From Streptomyces sp. NRRL S-350 (GTDB taxonomy: Bacteria > Actinomycetota > Actinomycetes > Streptomycetales > Streptomycetaceae), in contig NZ_JOHO01000007.1 of assembly GCF_000719705.1 (NCBI RefSeq), positions 62,001 through 126,000 on the forward strand: a stretch of 64,000 nucleotides of DNA, given 5' to 3'. This document shows positions 41,924 through 50,201 of this stretch, one piece after another. The translations under genes were made by a program, and so were the position numbers. The notes under the pieces were generated by a model. That model was not told where the DNA came from. It ran no database searches and was given only the letters and a program-made list of their open reading frames with translations. Within the stretch, counting starts at the first letter, position 1. Every line of letters begins with the position of its first letter.

Positions 41924-42358
41924 TCACTGCTTCAGGTAGACGCTGTCCATGAAGTCGATGATCTGCTGGTCCGTCAGCCGCTGGCCGTCGCGGTGGCCCA
42001 TCGCCAGGTCCGCCTCGCTGATCATGCCCACCAGCCGCTCCCCGTCGATCACCGGGATGCGCCGGATCTGGTGCTGCTCCATCTTGCGCAGCACCATCTC
42101 CATGCTGTCCTCGGCGCGCACGCAGTGCAGGTGGCCGGACAGCTCCATGGCCGTCATCTTGGCCGGGTCCTTGCCCTCGGCGATACACCTCAGCACGATG
42201 TCGCGGTCGGTGATGATGCCCTTCAGCTTCTGGTCGTCGCCGCAGATCGGCAGCGCGCCCACGCTCTTGTCGCGCATCATCTTGGCGGCCTCGGCCAGCG
42301 TCTGGTGCTCGCCGATGCACTGCGCGCCGGTGTGCATGATGTCTCGGGCAGTGGTCAT
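41924..42358 (-). CDS. tandem CBS-domain protein
   Basis: Protein of 144 residues made of two CBS motifs. The first (about 1-60) has ARDIMHTGAQCIGEHQTLAEA and GIITDRDIVLRCIAEGKDP. The second (about 72-130) has MELSGHLHCVRAEDSMEMVL and RRIPVIDGERLVGMISEADL. Such stand-alone pairs bind adenine nucleotides and report energy state. AAGGAG lies six bases upstream of the ATG. In Streptomyces they are common, often stress-induced genes. No partner enzyme is nearby. Confidence 0.92.
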   Translation of the reverse strand: MTTARDIMHTGAQCIGEHQTLAEAAKMMRDKSVGALPICGDDQKLKGIITDRDIVLRCIAEGKDPAKMTAMELSGHLHCVRAEDSMEMVLRKMEQHQIRRIPVIDGERLVGMISEADLAMGHRDGQRLTDQQIIDFMDSVYLKQ

Positions 42359-42899
42359 GGGGACTCCTTCGTCGGTGATTCCCCCCGGTCTCCCCCCAGG
42401 CGTCGCCCCGGGCGCCCGACCGGGCGCGCACGGGGTGACCGCGACCTCACCATAAGCAACACCGCACCCGCCCGCGACCGCGCCGGAGACCGCCCGCGAC
42501 CCCCTGGCCGCCGCTGCCCACGGCGCCGACCGCCGGAGCGCCGGTACTGGCAGGGCGACCACACGCGGTCGAGCGGGCACCCGCGCGGACACCCGAGCGG
42601 ACGTCGGAACGGGCACCCGAGCGGACCTCGCAGCACCGAGAACGGACCACGACTCGCGCGACGCCGCCGCCCCGGAGGGCGATCGCAGGCGCTCCGGCCC
42701 CCACCCGGGCGCGCCCCGGCCGGCCGTGGAGTGACGCGGTGGCCACACCGGCGACCACGCGCCGGGCGCTCCGTCTCGCGCTGCCGGAGGCCGACGGTCG
42801 GGTCAGACCCGGGGAGCCGGGCCGGTTCGCGGGCTCCGGCCGCCGAACCGGGGCAGACTGGCTGCGGGGGCAACCCGTCGGAGGCTACGGAGACGGCCC
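42359..42899. other. 540-bp region between CBS and ligD genes
   Basis: No supported gene. 42555-42640 has loosely repeated GGGCACCCGAGCGGAC units. From about 42741 a plus-strand stretch reads VATPATTRRALRLALPEAD with good codon bias, which resembles the opening of an MmcQ/YjbR-type protein but degenerates before ligD. The ligD leader contributes GGAGGC and GGAG before its ATG. Confidence 0.4.
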
Positions 42900-44741
42900 A
42901 TGCCGCAGATGACGGTGGACGGGCGCACCCTCGCCCTCTCCCACCTCGACAAGGTGTACTACCCGCGCACCGGCACCCTCAAGGGCGAGGTGCTGCGCTA
43001 CTACGCAGCCGTCCACGCCGCCCTGCTCCCCCACCTGCGCGACCGCCCGGTCTCGTTCCTGCGGTGCCCGGACGGCGTCGAGGCGGAGGTGTTCGTCGCC
43101 AAGAACCCGCCGCCCGGCACCCCGGACTGGGTGCGCACCGTCGACGTGCCCAGCAACACCGGCGAGCTGCGCCAGGTGGTGCTGGAGGACGGGGCGGCGC
43201 TGCTCACCGTCGCCAACCTGGGCTGCCTGGAACTGCACGTCCCGCAGTGGCACGCGGCCGCGCCGGCCGTCGCCGACCGGCTGGTCCTGGACCTCGACCC
43301 CGGCGAGGGGGCGGACGTCCTCACCTGCCGGGCGGTGGCGCTGCTGCTGCGCGACCGGCTCGCGGCCGACGGCCTCGACGCCTGGGTGAAGACCTCCGGC
43401 TCCAAGGGCCTGCACCTGCTGGTCCCGATCGAGCCCACTCCGAGCACCCGGGTCTCCGCCTACGCGAAGGCCCTGGCCGCCGACCTGGAGGCCGAGCACC
43501 CGGAGCTGGTCGTGCACACCATGGCCAAGGCCCGGCGCCAGGGCCGGGTGCTGGTCGACTGGTCGCAGAACAACGCCAAGAAGACCACCGCCGCGCCGTA
43601 CACCCTGCGGGCCCGGCCGCGACCGACGGTGTCCACCCCGCTGTCCTGGGCGGAGCTGGAACGGGCCGGCGGCGAGCCGGACCTCGCCTTCACCCTCGCC
43701 GAGGTCCCCGAGCGACTGGACACCCATGGCGACCTGTTCGCCCCGCTGCTGGACCCGGAACAGGCCCGGCCGCTGCCGCCCGCCCCTTCGGCAGCGCCCC
43801 GACACCAGCCGGGGCGGCCGACCCATCAGCGGCCGGAGCAGCAACCGGAGCAGCCGCGCCAGGTGCTGCACCCGCCCGTGGAGGTGGTGCGCCCCGCCGC
43901 CGTCACCGCCGTGCCGCCCGCCGACGGCCTCGGCGGTGGGGGCGTGCAGTACGAGCTGAAGCTGGACGGCTTCCGCTGCGTCGCCTTCGCCCGCGGCGAC
44001 CGCCCGCCGGTGCTGCAGTCCCGCACCGGCCGCGACCTCGCGCCCGAGTTCCCGCCGATCGCCGCCGCCGTCGCCCGGCTCCCCGAGGGGCTGGTCCTGG
44101 ACGGCGAACTGGTCGCCTGGCGCGGCGGCCGGTTCGCCTTCGGCGAGCTGCTGCGCACCCGCCAGGCCCGCGCGGCCGCCCCTGACGTCGCCCTCGGCCT
44201 GATCGTCTTCGACGTGCTGGCCCTGCCCAGCCGCGACGTCCGCCGACTGCCGCTCACCGACCGCCGGCGCCTGCTGCTGGCCGCCCTGGCCGACGTCCCG
44301 CCGCCGATCCAGCCCGTGATGGCCACCACCGACCGGGCGGAGGCGCTGGAGTGGATGGCGCAGCTCGCGGACACCGGCGTGGAGGGCCTGGTCTGCAAGG
44401 CCGCCGCGTCCCCCTACCGCCCGCGCGGCGCAGGGCGCGCCTGGGTCAAGTACCGCCGCAGCGACACCCTCGACGCCACCGTCCGCGCCGTCACCGGCCC
44501 GGCCTCCCGCCCGCACGCGCTGATCCTGCGCCTGGACGACGGCCGCGTCTTCCTGACCACCCCCCGGCTCACCGCCGTGCAGGCCCGTGAGGTCGCCGAG
44601 GTCGTCGGCCCCCTCCTCGGCCCGGCCACCACCGACCCGGACCACGGGCCGGTGCACCCCCTCACCGGTCCGCTGCGCGCCGAACTCACGCTCACCGGCC
44701 GCCCGCCCACCGCCACCTTCGTCCGGTTGCGGGGCGACTGA
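42900..44741 (+). CDS. ligD: LigD: polymerase plus ATP-dependent DNA ligase (NHEJ), no nuclease domain
   Basis: Protein of 613 residues. Residues 1-290 are the LigD primase-polymerase domain: LSHLDKVYYPRTGTLKGEVL, RPVSFLRCPDGV, DLDPGEGADVL with the metal-binding aspartates, and VHTMAKARRQGRVLVDWSQN. A Pro/Gln linker (about 300-330) leads to the ligase: YELKLDGFRC with nucleophile K354, LDGELVAWRGG, GLIVFDVLAL, TGVEGLVCKAA and AWVKYRR. The 3'-phosphoesterase module that many LigDs carry is absent. LigD fills and seals double-strand breaks with Ku, but no ku gene lies in the window. Intact and full length for a two-domain type. Confidence 0.92.
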   Translation: MPQMTVDGRTLALSHLDKVYYPRTGTLKGEVLRYYAAVHAALLPHLRDRPVSFLRCPDGVEAEVFVAKNPPPGTPDWVRTVDVPSNTGELRQVVLEDGAALLTVANLGCLELHVPQWHAAAPAVADRLVLDLDPGEGADVLTCRAVALLLRDRLAADGLDAWVKTSGSKGLHLLVPIEPTPSTRVSAYAKALAADLEAEHPELVVHTMAKARRQGRVLVDWSQNNAKKTTAAPYTLRARPRPTVSTPLSWAELERAGGEPDLAFTLAEVPERLDTHGDLFAPLLDPEQARPLPPAPSAAPRHQPGRPTHQRPEQQPEQPRQVLHPPVEVVRPAAVTAVPPADGLGGGGVQYELKLDGFRCVAFARGDRPPVLQSRTGRDLAPEFPPIAAAVARLPEGLVLDGELVAWRGGRFAFGELLRTRQARAAAPDVALGLIVFDVLALPSRDVRRLPLTDRRRLLLAALADVPPPIQPVMATTDRAEALEWMAQLADTGVEGLVCKAAASPYRPRGAGRAWVKYRRSDTLDATVRAVTGPASRPHALILRLDDGRVFLTTPRLTAVQAREVAEVVGPLLGPATTDPDHGPVHPLTGPLRAELTLTGRPPTATFVRLRGD

Positions 44742-44809
44742 CGCCTCGTCGACCGCCCGGTGCCGCGCGGCGGCCGTGGCCGTGACGACCGGGACCGTCG
44801 GCGGGGCCG

Positions 44810-45394
44810 TCACTTCCGCCGCTTCGCCTCCGCGTGGGCGAACTCCGTGACCAGGACGTCGGTGAAGAGCGGCAGGTCGTCCGGCTTGCGGCTGGTGACG
44901 AGGGGGCCGGGGCCGTCCCGGCAGACGTGCACCGGCTCGTCGACCCAGTGGGCGCCCGCATTGACCAGGTCGGTGCGCAGACTCGGCCAGGACGTGAGGG
45001 TGCGGCCCCGGACGGCGTCGGCCTCGATGAGGGTCCAGGGGGCGTGGCAGATCGCGGCGGTCGGGCGGCCGGAGGCGCAGTGGGCGTGCACGTAGGCCAC
45101 CGCCGCCCGGTCCAGGCGCAGGTCGTCGGGGTTGGCGACGCCGCCGGGCAGGACCAGGCCGTCGTAGGCGTCCGGGGTCGCGTCGGCGACCAGGGCGTCG
45201 ACGGCGAAGGTGTCGCCGGGGGCGTGGTGCCGCACGGCCTGGACCCGCCCCTCGGCGGTGGACAGCAGGCGCGGGGTGCCGCCGGCCTCGGCGACGGCCT
45301 GCCAGGGGGAGGTCAGTTCGATCTGCTCGACACCGTACGGGGCGACCAGGAAGGCGATCGTCCGGCCGGTGAGCGTGGTGGTGGGCCAGCCCAT
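44810..45394 (-). CDS. DJ-1/PfpI family protein
   Basis: Protein of 194 residues: TIAFLVAPYGVEQIELTSPW opens the fold, YDGLVLPGGVANPDDL carries the conserved glutamate-loop region, and the nucleophile elbow AAICHAPWTLIEA has C116 followed by His as in PfpI enzymes. HVCRDGPGPLVTSRKPDDL and the end match the PfpI stress-protein group (deglycase or protease-like). It is the last gene of a run with the PRC-barrel and DUF3040 genes, 11 bp after the former. GAGGAACCG is the ribosome site. Confidence 0.9.
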   Translation of the reverse strand: MGWPTTTLTGRTIAFLVAPYGVEQIELTSPWQAVAEAGGTPRLLSTAEGRVQAVRHHAPGDTFAVDALVADATPDAYDGLVLPGGVANPDDLRLDRAAVAYVHAHCASGRPTAAICHAPWTLIEADAVRGRTLTSWPSLRTDLVNAGAHWVDEPVHVCRDGPGPLVTSRKPDDLPLFTDVLVTEFAHAEAKRRK

Positions 45395-45405
45395 GACTCG
45401 GTTCC

Positions 45406-45705
45406 TCAGCGCTCGTCGGGGGCGGTCAGGTCGACCGCGGCGGCCGGGGCGGAACTGAGCCTGGCGCGCGGGCAGTCGAGGTGGACGGCCAGTTCCAGGT
45501 GGTCGACGCGGGCGACCAGGCCGACGGGGACGAGCACCCTGGTGCCCGGCACCCAGGACTCGGCGTCGACCAGCAGGTGGTCCCCGGTGTCGCGCTCGAC
45601 CGGGCCGACCGGGCCGTCGGTGGCCTGCACCTCGTAGCCGACCAGGCCTGGGCCGGCGGCGGGGTGGGAGGAGCCGGGGCGGTACTCCCACAGTTCGGTG
45701 CTCAT
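45406..45705 (-). CDS. PRC-barrel domain protein
   Basis: Protein of 99 residues: LVGYEVQATDGPVGPVERDT, HLLVDAESWVPGTRVLVPVG and VDHLELAVHLDC form the small beta barrel of the PRC family, found in photosynthetic, RNA-processing and stress proteins. It starts four bases after the DUF3040 gene stop and ends 11 bases before the PfpI gene, so the three form a tight operon, most likely stress-related. The exact role is unknown. Confidence 0.82.
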   Translation of the reverse strand: MSTELWEYRPGSSHPAAGPGLVGYEVQATDGPVGPVERDTGDHLLVDAESWVPGTRVLVPVGLVARVDHLELAVHLDCPRARLSSAPAAAVDLTAPDER

Positions 45706-45709
45706 CGCC

Positions 45710-46117
45710 TCACGCCTCCGGCCGGTCCCAGGGCCGCCGGTCCCGGCGCTCCCGCTGCTCCTCCGGCGGGGCCGTGCGGGCCCGGCGTTCGCGGGAGGTG
45801 CCTCGGCGGCGCAGCAGTTCGGCGGTGGCGACCGCGGCGGCCACCGAGGCCGCCCAGACCACGCCGAGCGCGGTCAGCACGGCCGTGGTCGGGGTCCGTG
45901 CGCCCACGCCGAGGCAGATCGCGGTCATGACCAGGGCGGTCACCACCACCCCGGTCGAGAGCCGGCGTCCGACCGCGCGGAGCACGCCGCGCACCCGGCC
46001 GGGCCGTTTGGCGCCCATCGTGCTCAGTTTCCGGTCGAGCCGTGTGTCCTGGCGCAGATCGGACTCGATCTCCTCGAGGAGACGCCGCTCCCATCCGCTC
46101 AAAGCGGGACCGTCCAT
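45710..46117 (-). CDS. DUF3040 membrane protein
   Basis: Protein of 135 residues. MDGPALSGWERRLLEEIESD is the typical DUF3040 amphipathic head, followed by RRLSTGVVVTALVMTAICLG and TAVLTALGVVWAASVAAAVA as two membrane segments, and an Arg/Glu-rich tail. GGAGG lies eight bases before the preferred ATG; a GTG six codons upstream is possible. First gene of the DUF3040-PRC-PfpI run. Function unknown. Confidence 0.82.
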   Translation of the reverse strand: MDGPALSGWERRLLEEIESDLRQDTRLDRKLSTMGAKRPGRVRGVLRAVGRRLSTGVVVTALVMTAICLGVGARTPTTAVLTALGVVWAASVAAAVATAELLRRRGTSRERRARTAPPEEQRERRDRRPWDRPEA

Positions 46118-46183
46118 CTCGGTCACCTCCGACACTTCCGGTGACGTGCTCGCACCCGGGCGGTTTCCCGGTACGGGCCGGCG

Positions 46184-46627
46184 CTAACCGTTCCGGGGAC
46201 GGCCAGTTGCGGCGCCCACGGGCCCGAAGGCGCGGGGGCGGGCGAGCAGGCTGTCGTCCAGGACACGCAGCAGGGCGGCGGCGTCGCGGTGGACCTCGGC
46301 CGCTCCCGCTGCCCGCAGCTCCGGGCCGGCGTCCCCGCCGGTCTCCAGGGCGACGCACGGCACCCCGGCCCGCCGCGCCGCCCGTACCTCGCGCACACTG
46401 CCCGCGACGGCCACGGCGTGCGGGGTGCCGCCGTCCACCAGTTCCAGGGCGGCCCGCAGCGGGTCGCCCCCGGGGTCGGCCACGGTCAGCGCCGGTGCCC
46501 CGCCGGGCCCGGGGCCGGTCAGGACGACCGTCCAGCCCCGGAGGGCGCACTCGCGCAGCAGTTCGGTGCCGCCGGGCAGCGCGGGCCGCCAGTCGGTACC
46601 GAAGAGAGCCGCCGAGATCACCGTCAT
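46184..46627 (-). CDS. HAD-like protein lacking the catalytic aspartate motif
   Basis: Protein of 147 residues. Its sequence follows the order of a small HAD phosphatase: PGGTELLRECALRGWTVVLT (motif II region, where T follows the strand), then AVAVAGSVREVRAARRAGVP where a normal HAD has GDS/GDD plus DVxxAxxAG, then CVALETGG and GAAEVHRDAAALLRVLDDS. The N-terminal DxDGT motif is absent, replaced by SAALFGTDW, and motif IV has AGS rather than GDS. It is therefore probably catalytically dead. Codon bias is normal, so it is likely still expressed. Confidence 0.62.
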   Translation of the reverse strand: MTVISAALFGTDWRPALPGGTELLRECALRGWTVVLTGPGPGGAPALTVADPGGDPLRAALELVDGGTPHAVAVAGSVREVRAARRAGVPCVALETGGDAGPELRAAGAAEVHRDAAALLRVLDDSLLARPRAFGPVGAATGRPRNG

Positions 46628-46747
46628 GGCCACCGCTTCCCGTCGCAGGCCGCACGCCGTACGCGCCCTTCCAGGTTAGGCCGCTCCCCCGTCCTGCGCG
46701 CTGCCTGGGCTGTGGCGGGGTGGGGGCGCGTAGCGTCCGCCCGGGGG

Positions 46748-47371
46748 TCAGGCGGGCCGGGCCGGGGCGGCGAACGGGTCCGAGGCCAGCCGGGCGTGCA
46801 GGTGCTCGTCCTGGTAGTCGCGGCCCTCGAAGCGCCAGGAGGCCCGCAGGGTGCCCTCGTACGGGAAGCCGGCGCGCTCCGCGACCCGGCAGGAGGGGTC
46901 GTTGCCGACGGCGTGGAACAGTTCGATGCGGCGGGCGCCCGCGGTCTCGACGGCCCAGCGGGTGACGGCGGTGGCGGCGCGGGTGGCCAGGCCGCGGCCT
47001 CGGGCGGCGGCGAGCAGCCAGTAGCCGACCATGGCGACGCCGTCGGCCTGGTTGCTCCACCGCAGGAAGGCGTTGCCGAGGAGGGTGCCGTCGGCGGCGT
47101 CGGTGACGGCGAAGGCGGCCATGGTGCCGTCGGCCCAGTGCGCGTCGCAGCGGTCCAGATAGGCCTCGGCGGCGGCCGGATCGGTGGCGCTCAGCGGGTT
47201 CCAGCGGGCGATGTCCGGGTCCGTCGCCGCGGCGACGAGAGCGGGGACGACGCCGCCGGGCACGTCGAGGGCGCGCCCCCAGGGGCGCAGCAGGGCGTCG
47301 CCGAGGTCGAGGACGGCGGGGCGGAGGACGCGCCGGTCGCCGACGGCCGCAGGGGTCTCGCTGGTGGTCAT
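46748..47371 (-). CDS. GNAT family N-acetyltransferase (RimJ/RimL-like)
   Basis: Protein of 207 residues. LRPWGRALDVPGGVVPALVA and DIARWNPLSATDPAAAEAYL open the domain; AFAVTDAADGTLLGNAFLRW, VGYWLLAAARGRGLATRAAT (acetyl-CoA-binding RGRGLAT) and IELFHAVGNDPSCRVAERAG follow, then FPYEGTLRASWRFEGRDYQD. This is the RimJ/RimL-type layout, acting on protein N termini or small amines. Stand-alone; the acceptor is unknown. Confidence 0.9.
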   Translation of the reverse strand: MTTSETPAAVGDRRVLRPAVLDLGDALLRPWGRALDVPGGVVPALVAAATDPDIARWNPLSATDPAAAEAYLDRCDAHWADGTMAAFAVTDAADGTLLGNAFLRWSNQADGVAMVGYWLLAAARGRGLATRAATAVTRWAVETAGARRIELFHAVGNDPSCRVAERAGFPYEGTLRASWRFEGRDYQDEHLHARLASDPFAAPARPA

Positions 47372-47537
47372 CCGGTCTTCCTACCTCCCGGCCCCGCGGG
47401 GCCGCCAGCGGATTACCGGCACCGGGGCCGCCCGCCGTGGTGCGCGACCGGGCCGCGGCCGGGCTGCGACGGCCGGCGGAGGCGTCCGGTGCCCGGTCGG
47501 GGGCCGGGCGACGGCCGCCGCCCGGCCGACGGCCGCG

Positions 47538-48212
47538 TCAGATCCGGGCGAGGTAACCGTTGTCGACCAGCCACATCACGTTCAGCTTGGCGGGGCCGCC
47601 CGCCACCAGGGCCCCGTCCAGCTGGTACTGCAGGCCCCAGCCGGGCTGGTCGAACCATGGTGCGATCGGGCCGGCGTGCACCTTGAAGGCCTTGACGACC
47701 TTGTAGTCGTGGTAGTTGCAGGCGGCCGGCGGGTTGCCGTCCAGGCTCTGCGGCGGGATCGCGCGGCTGGCGTAGGGCAGGCCCTCGGGGGCGAGGAAGG
47801 CGCCGTACTCGCTGCCGTAGCGGTCGATGTTCTGGTTGGGCTGGAGCGTGAGGTCGAACTCGATCGGGCTGCCGTCGGGCAGGGTGACGTAGCCGTCGGC
47901 GGGCGGGTAGATCCAGCCGCCCTTGCCGCCGTTGGCGGCCGGGTCGTAGTGCCGGGCCAGGAAGTCCTGGTCGCTCGCGCCGCCGGTGCGCCGGTAACCG
48001 GTGAGCTGGCGGCCGACCGGGCCGGTGGTCGGGAGGTCCTGCGGCCCGAGTCGGGCGTCGTCGTGGAAGAAGGCCGCGGAGCACTGGTCGGACGGGGTGG
48101 CCGCCCGTCCTCCGGCGGTGGCCGTGTCGGCGGCCGCCGCGGGGATGCTCGGGGCGAGCAGGGCGGCGGCCGCGGCGAGGGGCGCGACGAGCAGGCGAAG
48201 GCGAAGGCGCAC
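47538..48212 (-). CDS. secreted TNT-domain protein (NAD+ glycohydrolase toxin fold)
   Basis: Protein of 224 residues from GTG. Signal peptide (residues 1-28, LLVAPLAAAAALLAPSIPAA). The C-terminal domain (about 90-224) fits TNT: WIYPPADGYVTLPDG, IDRYGSEYGAFLAPEGLPYA with the conserved Arg, PPAACNYHDYKVVKAFKVHA and FDQPGWGLQYQL with the conserved Gln, ending VMWLVDNGYLARI. In Mycobacterium tuberculosis this fold destroys NAD+. Secreted single-domain versions are common in actinomycetes and fungi. No immunity gene is recognisable next to it, so self-protection may rely on export. Confidence 0.8.
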   Translation of the reverse strand: MRLRLRLLVAPLAAAAALLAPSIPAAAADTATAGGRAATPSDQCSAAFFHDDARLGPQDLPTTGPVGRQLTGYRRTGGASDQDFLARHYDPAANGGKGGWIYPPADGYVTLPDGSPIEFDLTLQPNQNIDRYGSEYGAFLAPEGLPYASRAIPPQSLDGNPPAACNYHDYKVVKAFKVHAGPIAPWFDQPGWGLQYQLDGALVAGGPAKLNVMWLVDNGYLARI

Positions 48213-48378
48213 GGTGTCTCCGTCGTAGGGGTGTCATCCGGAGGGGCACTTCGGTCACCCTCCGTGTCCGGACGGGCACCAGGCAAGCGGATCCGCTGAT
48301 CGTTCGTCAACACGACGTGGCGGAGGGCGCGTCGGATTCCCCGGTTTCGGCCAAGGCCGGGGCGCCGGGCCGCTCAGC

Positions 48379-48418
48379 CGACCGGGGGACCGCCCACCCG
48401 ACCGGGGGACCGCCCACC
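48379..48418. repeat. 20-bp direct repeat, two copies
   Basis: CGACCGGGGGACCGCCCACC (or its one-base phase shift) occurs twice in tandem, downstream of the geranylgeranyl reductase stop codon at 48458. Confidence 0.85.
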
Positions 48419-48457
48419 CGACGGGACGGGACGGACGGGCCGCCCGGCCGGGTTCCG

Positions 48458-49741
48458 TCACCGTCCCGGGGCGACCCTCCCCACCAGGTGGAGCAGCCGG
48501 TCGAGGGCGTCCTTGGAGTTGGGCTCGGTCAGGTTGACCATCAGCCGGAACACCACCTTCAGCAGTGCCGGGTGGCCGAGTCCGGCGGCCCCGGCGGCGC
48601 CGAGCACCCGGGGGCGGCCGAGCAGGTCGGCGGCCAGCCTGCCGAGCGCGAAGTAGCCGGCGTAGGCGGAGCGCAGGGCCTGCGGATAGCCGCGAAGGGC
48701 GAGTTCGCGGCCGCGGTCGGTGCGGCGGGCGAGGGCCTGGACGATGGTCTCGGCGGCGTAGCGGCCGGATTCCATGGCGTAGGCGATGCCCTCCCCGGTG
48801 CCGGGGCTGACCGTGCCGCCGGCGTCGCCGACCAGCAACAGGCCGTCCGCGTAGTGGGGTTGGCGGTTGAGGCCCATCGGGAGGGCGGCGCCGCGGATCG
48901 GTTCGGTGACGCCGTCGGGGGTGTAGCCGTACCCGGGGGGCAGGTCCTCGCACCAGCGGCGCAGCAGGTCCCGCCAGTCCACGTCCGCCTTGGCGGTGTC
49001 CAGGACGCCGAGGCCGACGTTGGCGGTGCCGTCGCCCATGCCGAACACCCAGGCGTAGCCGGGCAGCAGGCGCCGGGCCGGGTCGTCGGGGTGGCGCAGG
49101 TCGAGCCAGGCCTCCAGGTAGCGGTCCTCGTGGCGCGGGGTGGTGAAGTACGTGCGGTAGGCGACGCCCATCGCGCGGTCGGTTCGGCGGTAGCGCTTCA
49201 TGGCGACGGACAGTCGGGTGGAGTTGCCGTCGGCGGCGACCACGAGCGGGGCCCGGTAGGCGACCGGCCGGCGCTCCTCGCCCAGTTTGGCGGTGACCCC
49301 GGTGATCCGGCCGGTCCGCTCGTCCACCAACGGGCCCGCCACGTTGGCGCGTTCGACCAGCCGGGCGCCGAGGGAGGCGGCCTTCTGCGCGAGCAGCTGG
49401 TCGAAGTCGGCGCGGCGGCGGACCAGTCCGTAGCCGGGGAAGGCGGAGAGCTCGGGCCAGTCGAACTCCAGCGCGCGCCGCCCGGCGATCAGCCGCAGGC
49501 CCCGGTTGTGCAGCCAGCCGGCCTCCTCGGAGACGTCGACGCCGAGGTCGGTCAGCTGCTTGACGACGCGCGGGGTGAGGCCGTCCCCGCAGACCTTCTC
49601 GCGCGGGAACGCCGACTTTTCCAGCAGCAGGACGTCCAGGCCGGTCCGGGCGAGGTGGGCGGCGGCGGTGGAGCCGGCCGGGCCGGCCCCCACCACGATG
49701 ACGTCCGCGCTCTCCTCGGCGTTCTGCTCTGGGCCGGGCAT
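48458..49741 (-). CDS. geranylgeranyl reductase family FAD-dependent oxidoreductase
   Basis: Protein of 427 residues. FAD-binding motif VIVVGAGPAGSTAAAHLA at about 14-31, KVCGDGLTPR (family hallmark), the second site LLLVGDAGGTVSPGTGEGIAYAMESGR, and ANVGLGVLDTAKADV. Members saturate isoprenoid double bonds, for example in menaquinone side chains (MenJ) or archaeal lipids. The gene is alone here, not attached to a nuo or menaquinone cluster. Link to the terpene synthase gene 33 kb away is not supported. Confidence 0.9.
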   Translation of the reverse strand: MPGPEQNAEESADVIVVGAGPAGSTAAAHLARTGLDVLLLEKSAFPREKVCGDGLTPRVVKQLTDLGVDVSEEAGWLHNRGLRLIAGRRALEFDWPELSAFPGYGLVRRRADFDQLLAQKAASLGARLVERANVAGPLVDERTGRITGVTAKLGEERRPVAYRAPLVVAADGNSTRLSVAMKRYRRTDRAMGVAYRTYFTTPRHEDRYLEAWLDLRHPDDPARRLLPGYAWVFGMGDGTANVGLGVLDTAKADVDWRDLLRRWCEDLPPGYGYTPDGVTEPIRGAALPMGLNRQPHYADGLLLVGDAGGTVSPGTGEGIAYAMESGRYAAETIVQALARRTDRGRELALRGYPQALRSAYAGYFALGRLAADLLGRPRVLGAAGAAGLGHPALLKVVFRLMVNLTEPNSKDALDRLLHLVGRVAPGR

Positions 49742-50201
49742 CGCAATCTCCCACGGGGTCGGATCGGCTGCGCGCGCAACGGGATCTGCGGCTGGACGTG
49801 CAGGGCGCACTGGGCGGTCCCAGACGGACGATATTGACCCTGGTGCCCGGCTGCCGCCCCGACACGCAGGCCACCGCCGGGGAGCGGTCAATACCGGCCA
49901 CCTCGACCCCTCGGGTTCACCCGCCGAACAGGGGCCGCGAGTTGACTGTCACCGATCGCCGCACCGGCCCGAACGAACACGAAACCATGACAACCGGGTG
50001 ATCGGATCGTTGTAACGAACTAGTCGGACCAACCGTGCACAGCGATGCATTTCGGCCAAACCCACCTTGCGTCACGGTGAGCTCTGCGGGAGCTTTTGTG
50101 CCCCTCCCGTCGTACGGCACCGGCTCGCACCGAACGGCCGACCAGAGGCTCCCTCCCGCCGCGCAGGTTCGTCCCGGCCTGCTGTACCCGATGGAACAGC
50201 C
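49742..50201. other. divergent region between geranylgeranyl reductase and LAxTG genes
   Basis: 460 bp, no supported gene. AT-richer patches at 49970-50060 (GTTGTAACGAACTAGTC) likely hold promoters. Frames spanning the region lack family similarity. Confidence 0.45.

Noticed and set aside
42741..42899. MmcQ/YjbR-like gene fragment before ligD
   Set aside because: Only about 20 residues resemble the family opening, and the sequence then runs into the ligD leader. Too short to call.
48458..49741. Geranylgeranyl reductase as tailoring enzyme of the P450-terpene synthase
   Set aside because: The genes are over 32 kb apart, on opposite strands, and this reductase family is a common housekeeping gene.
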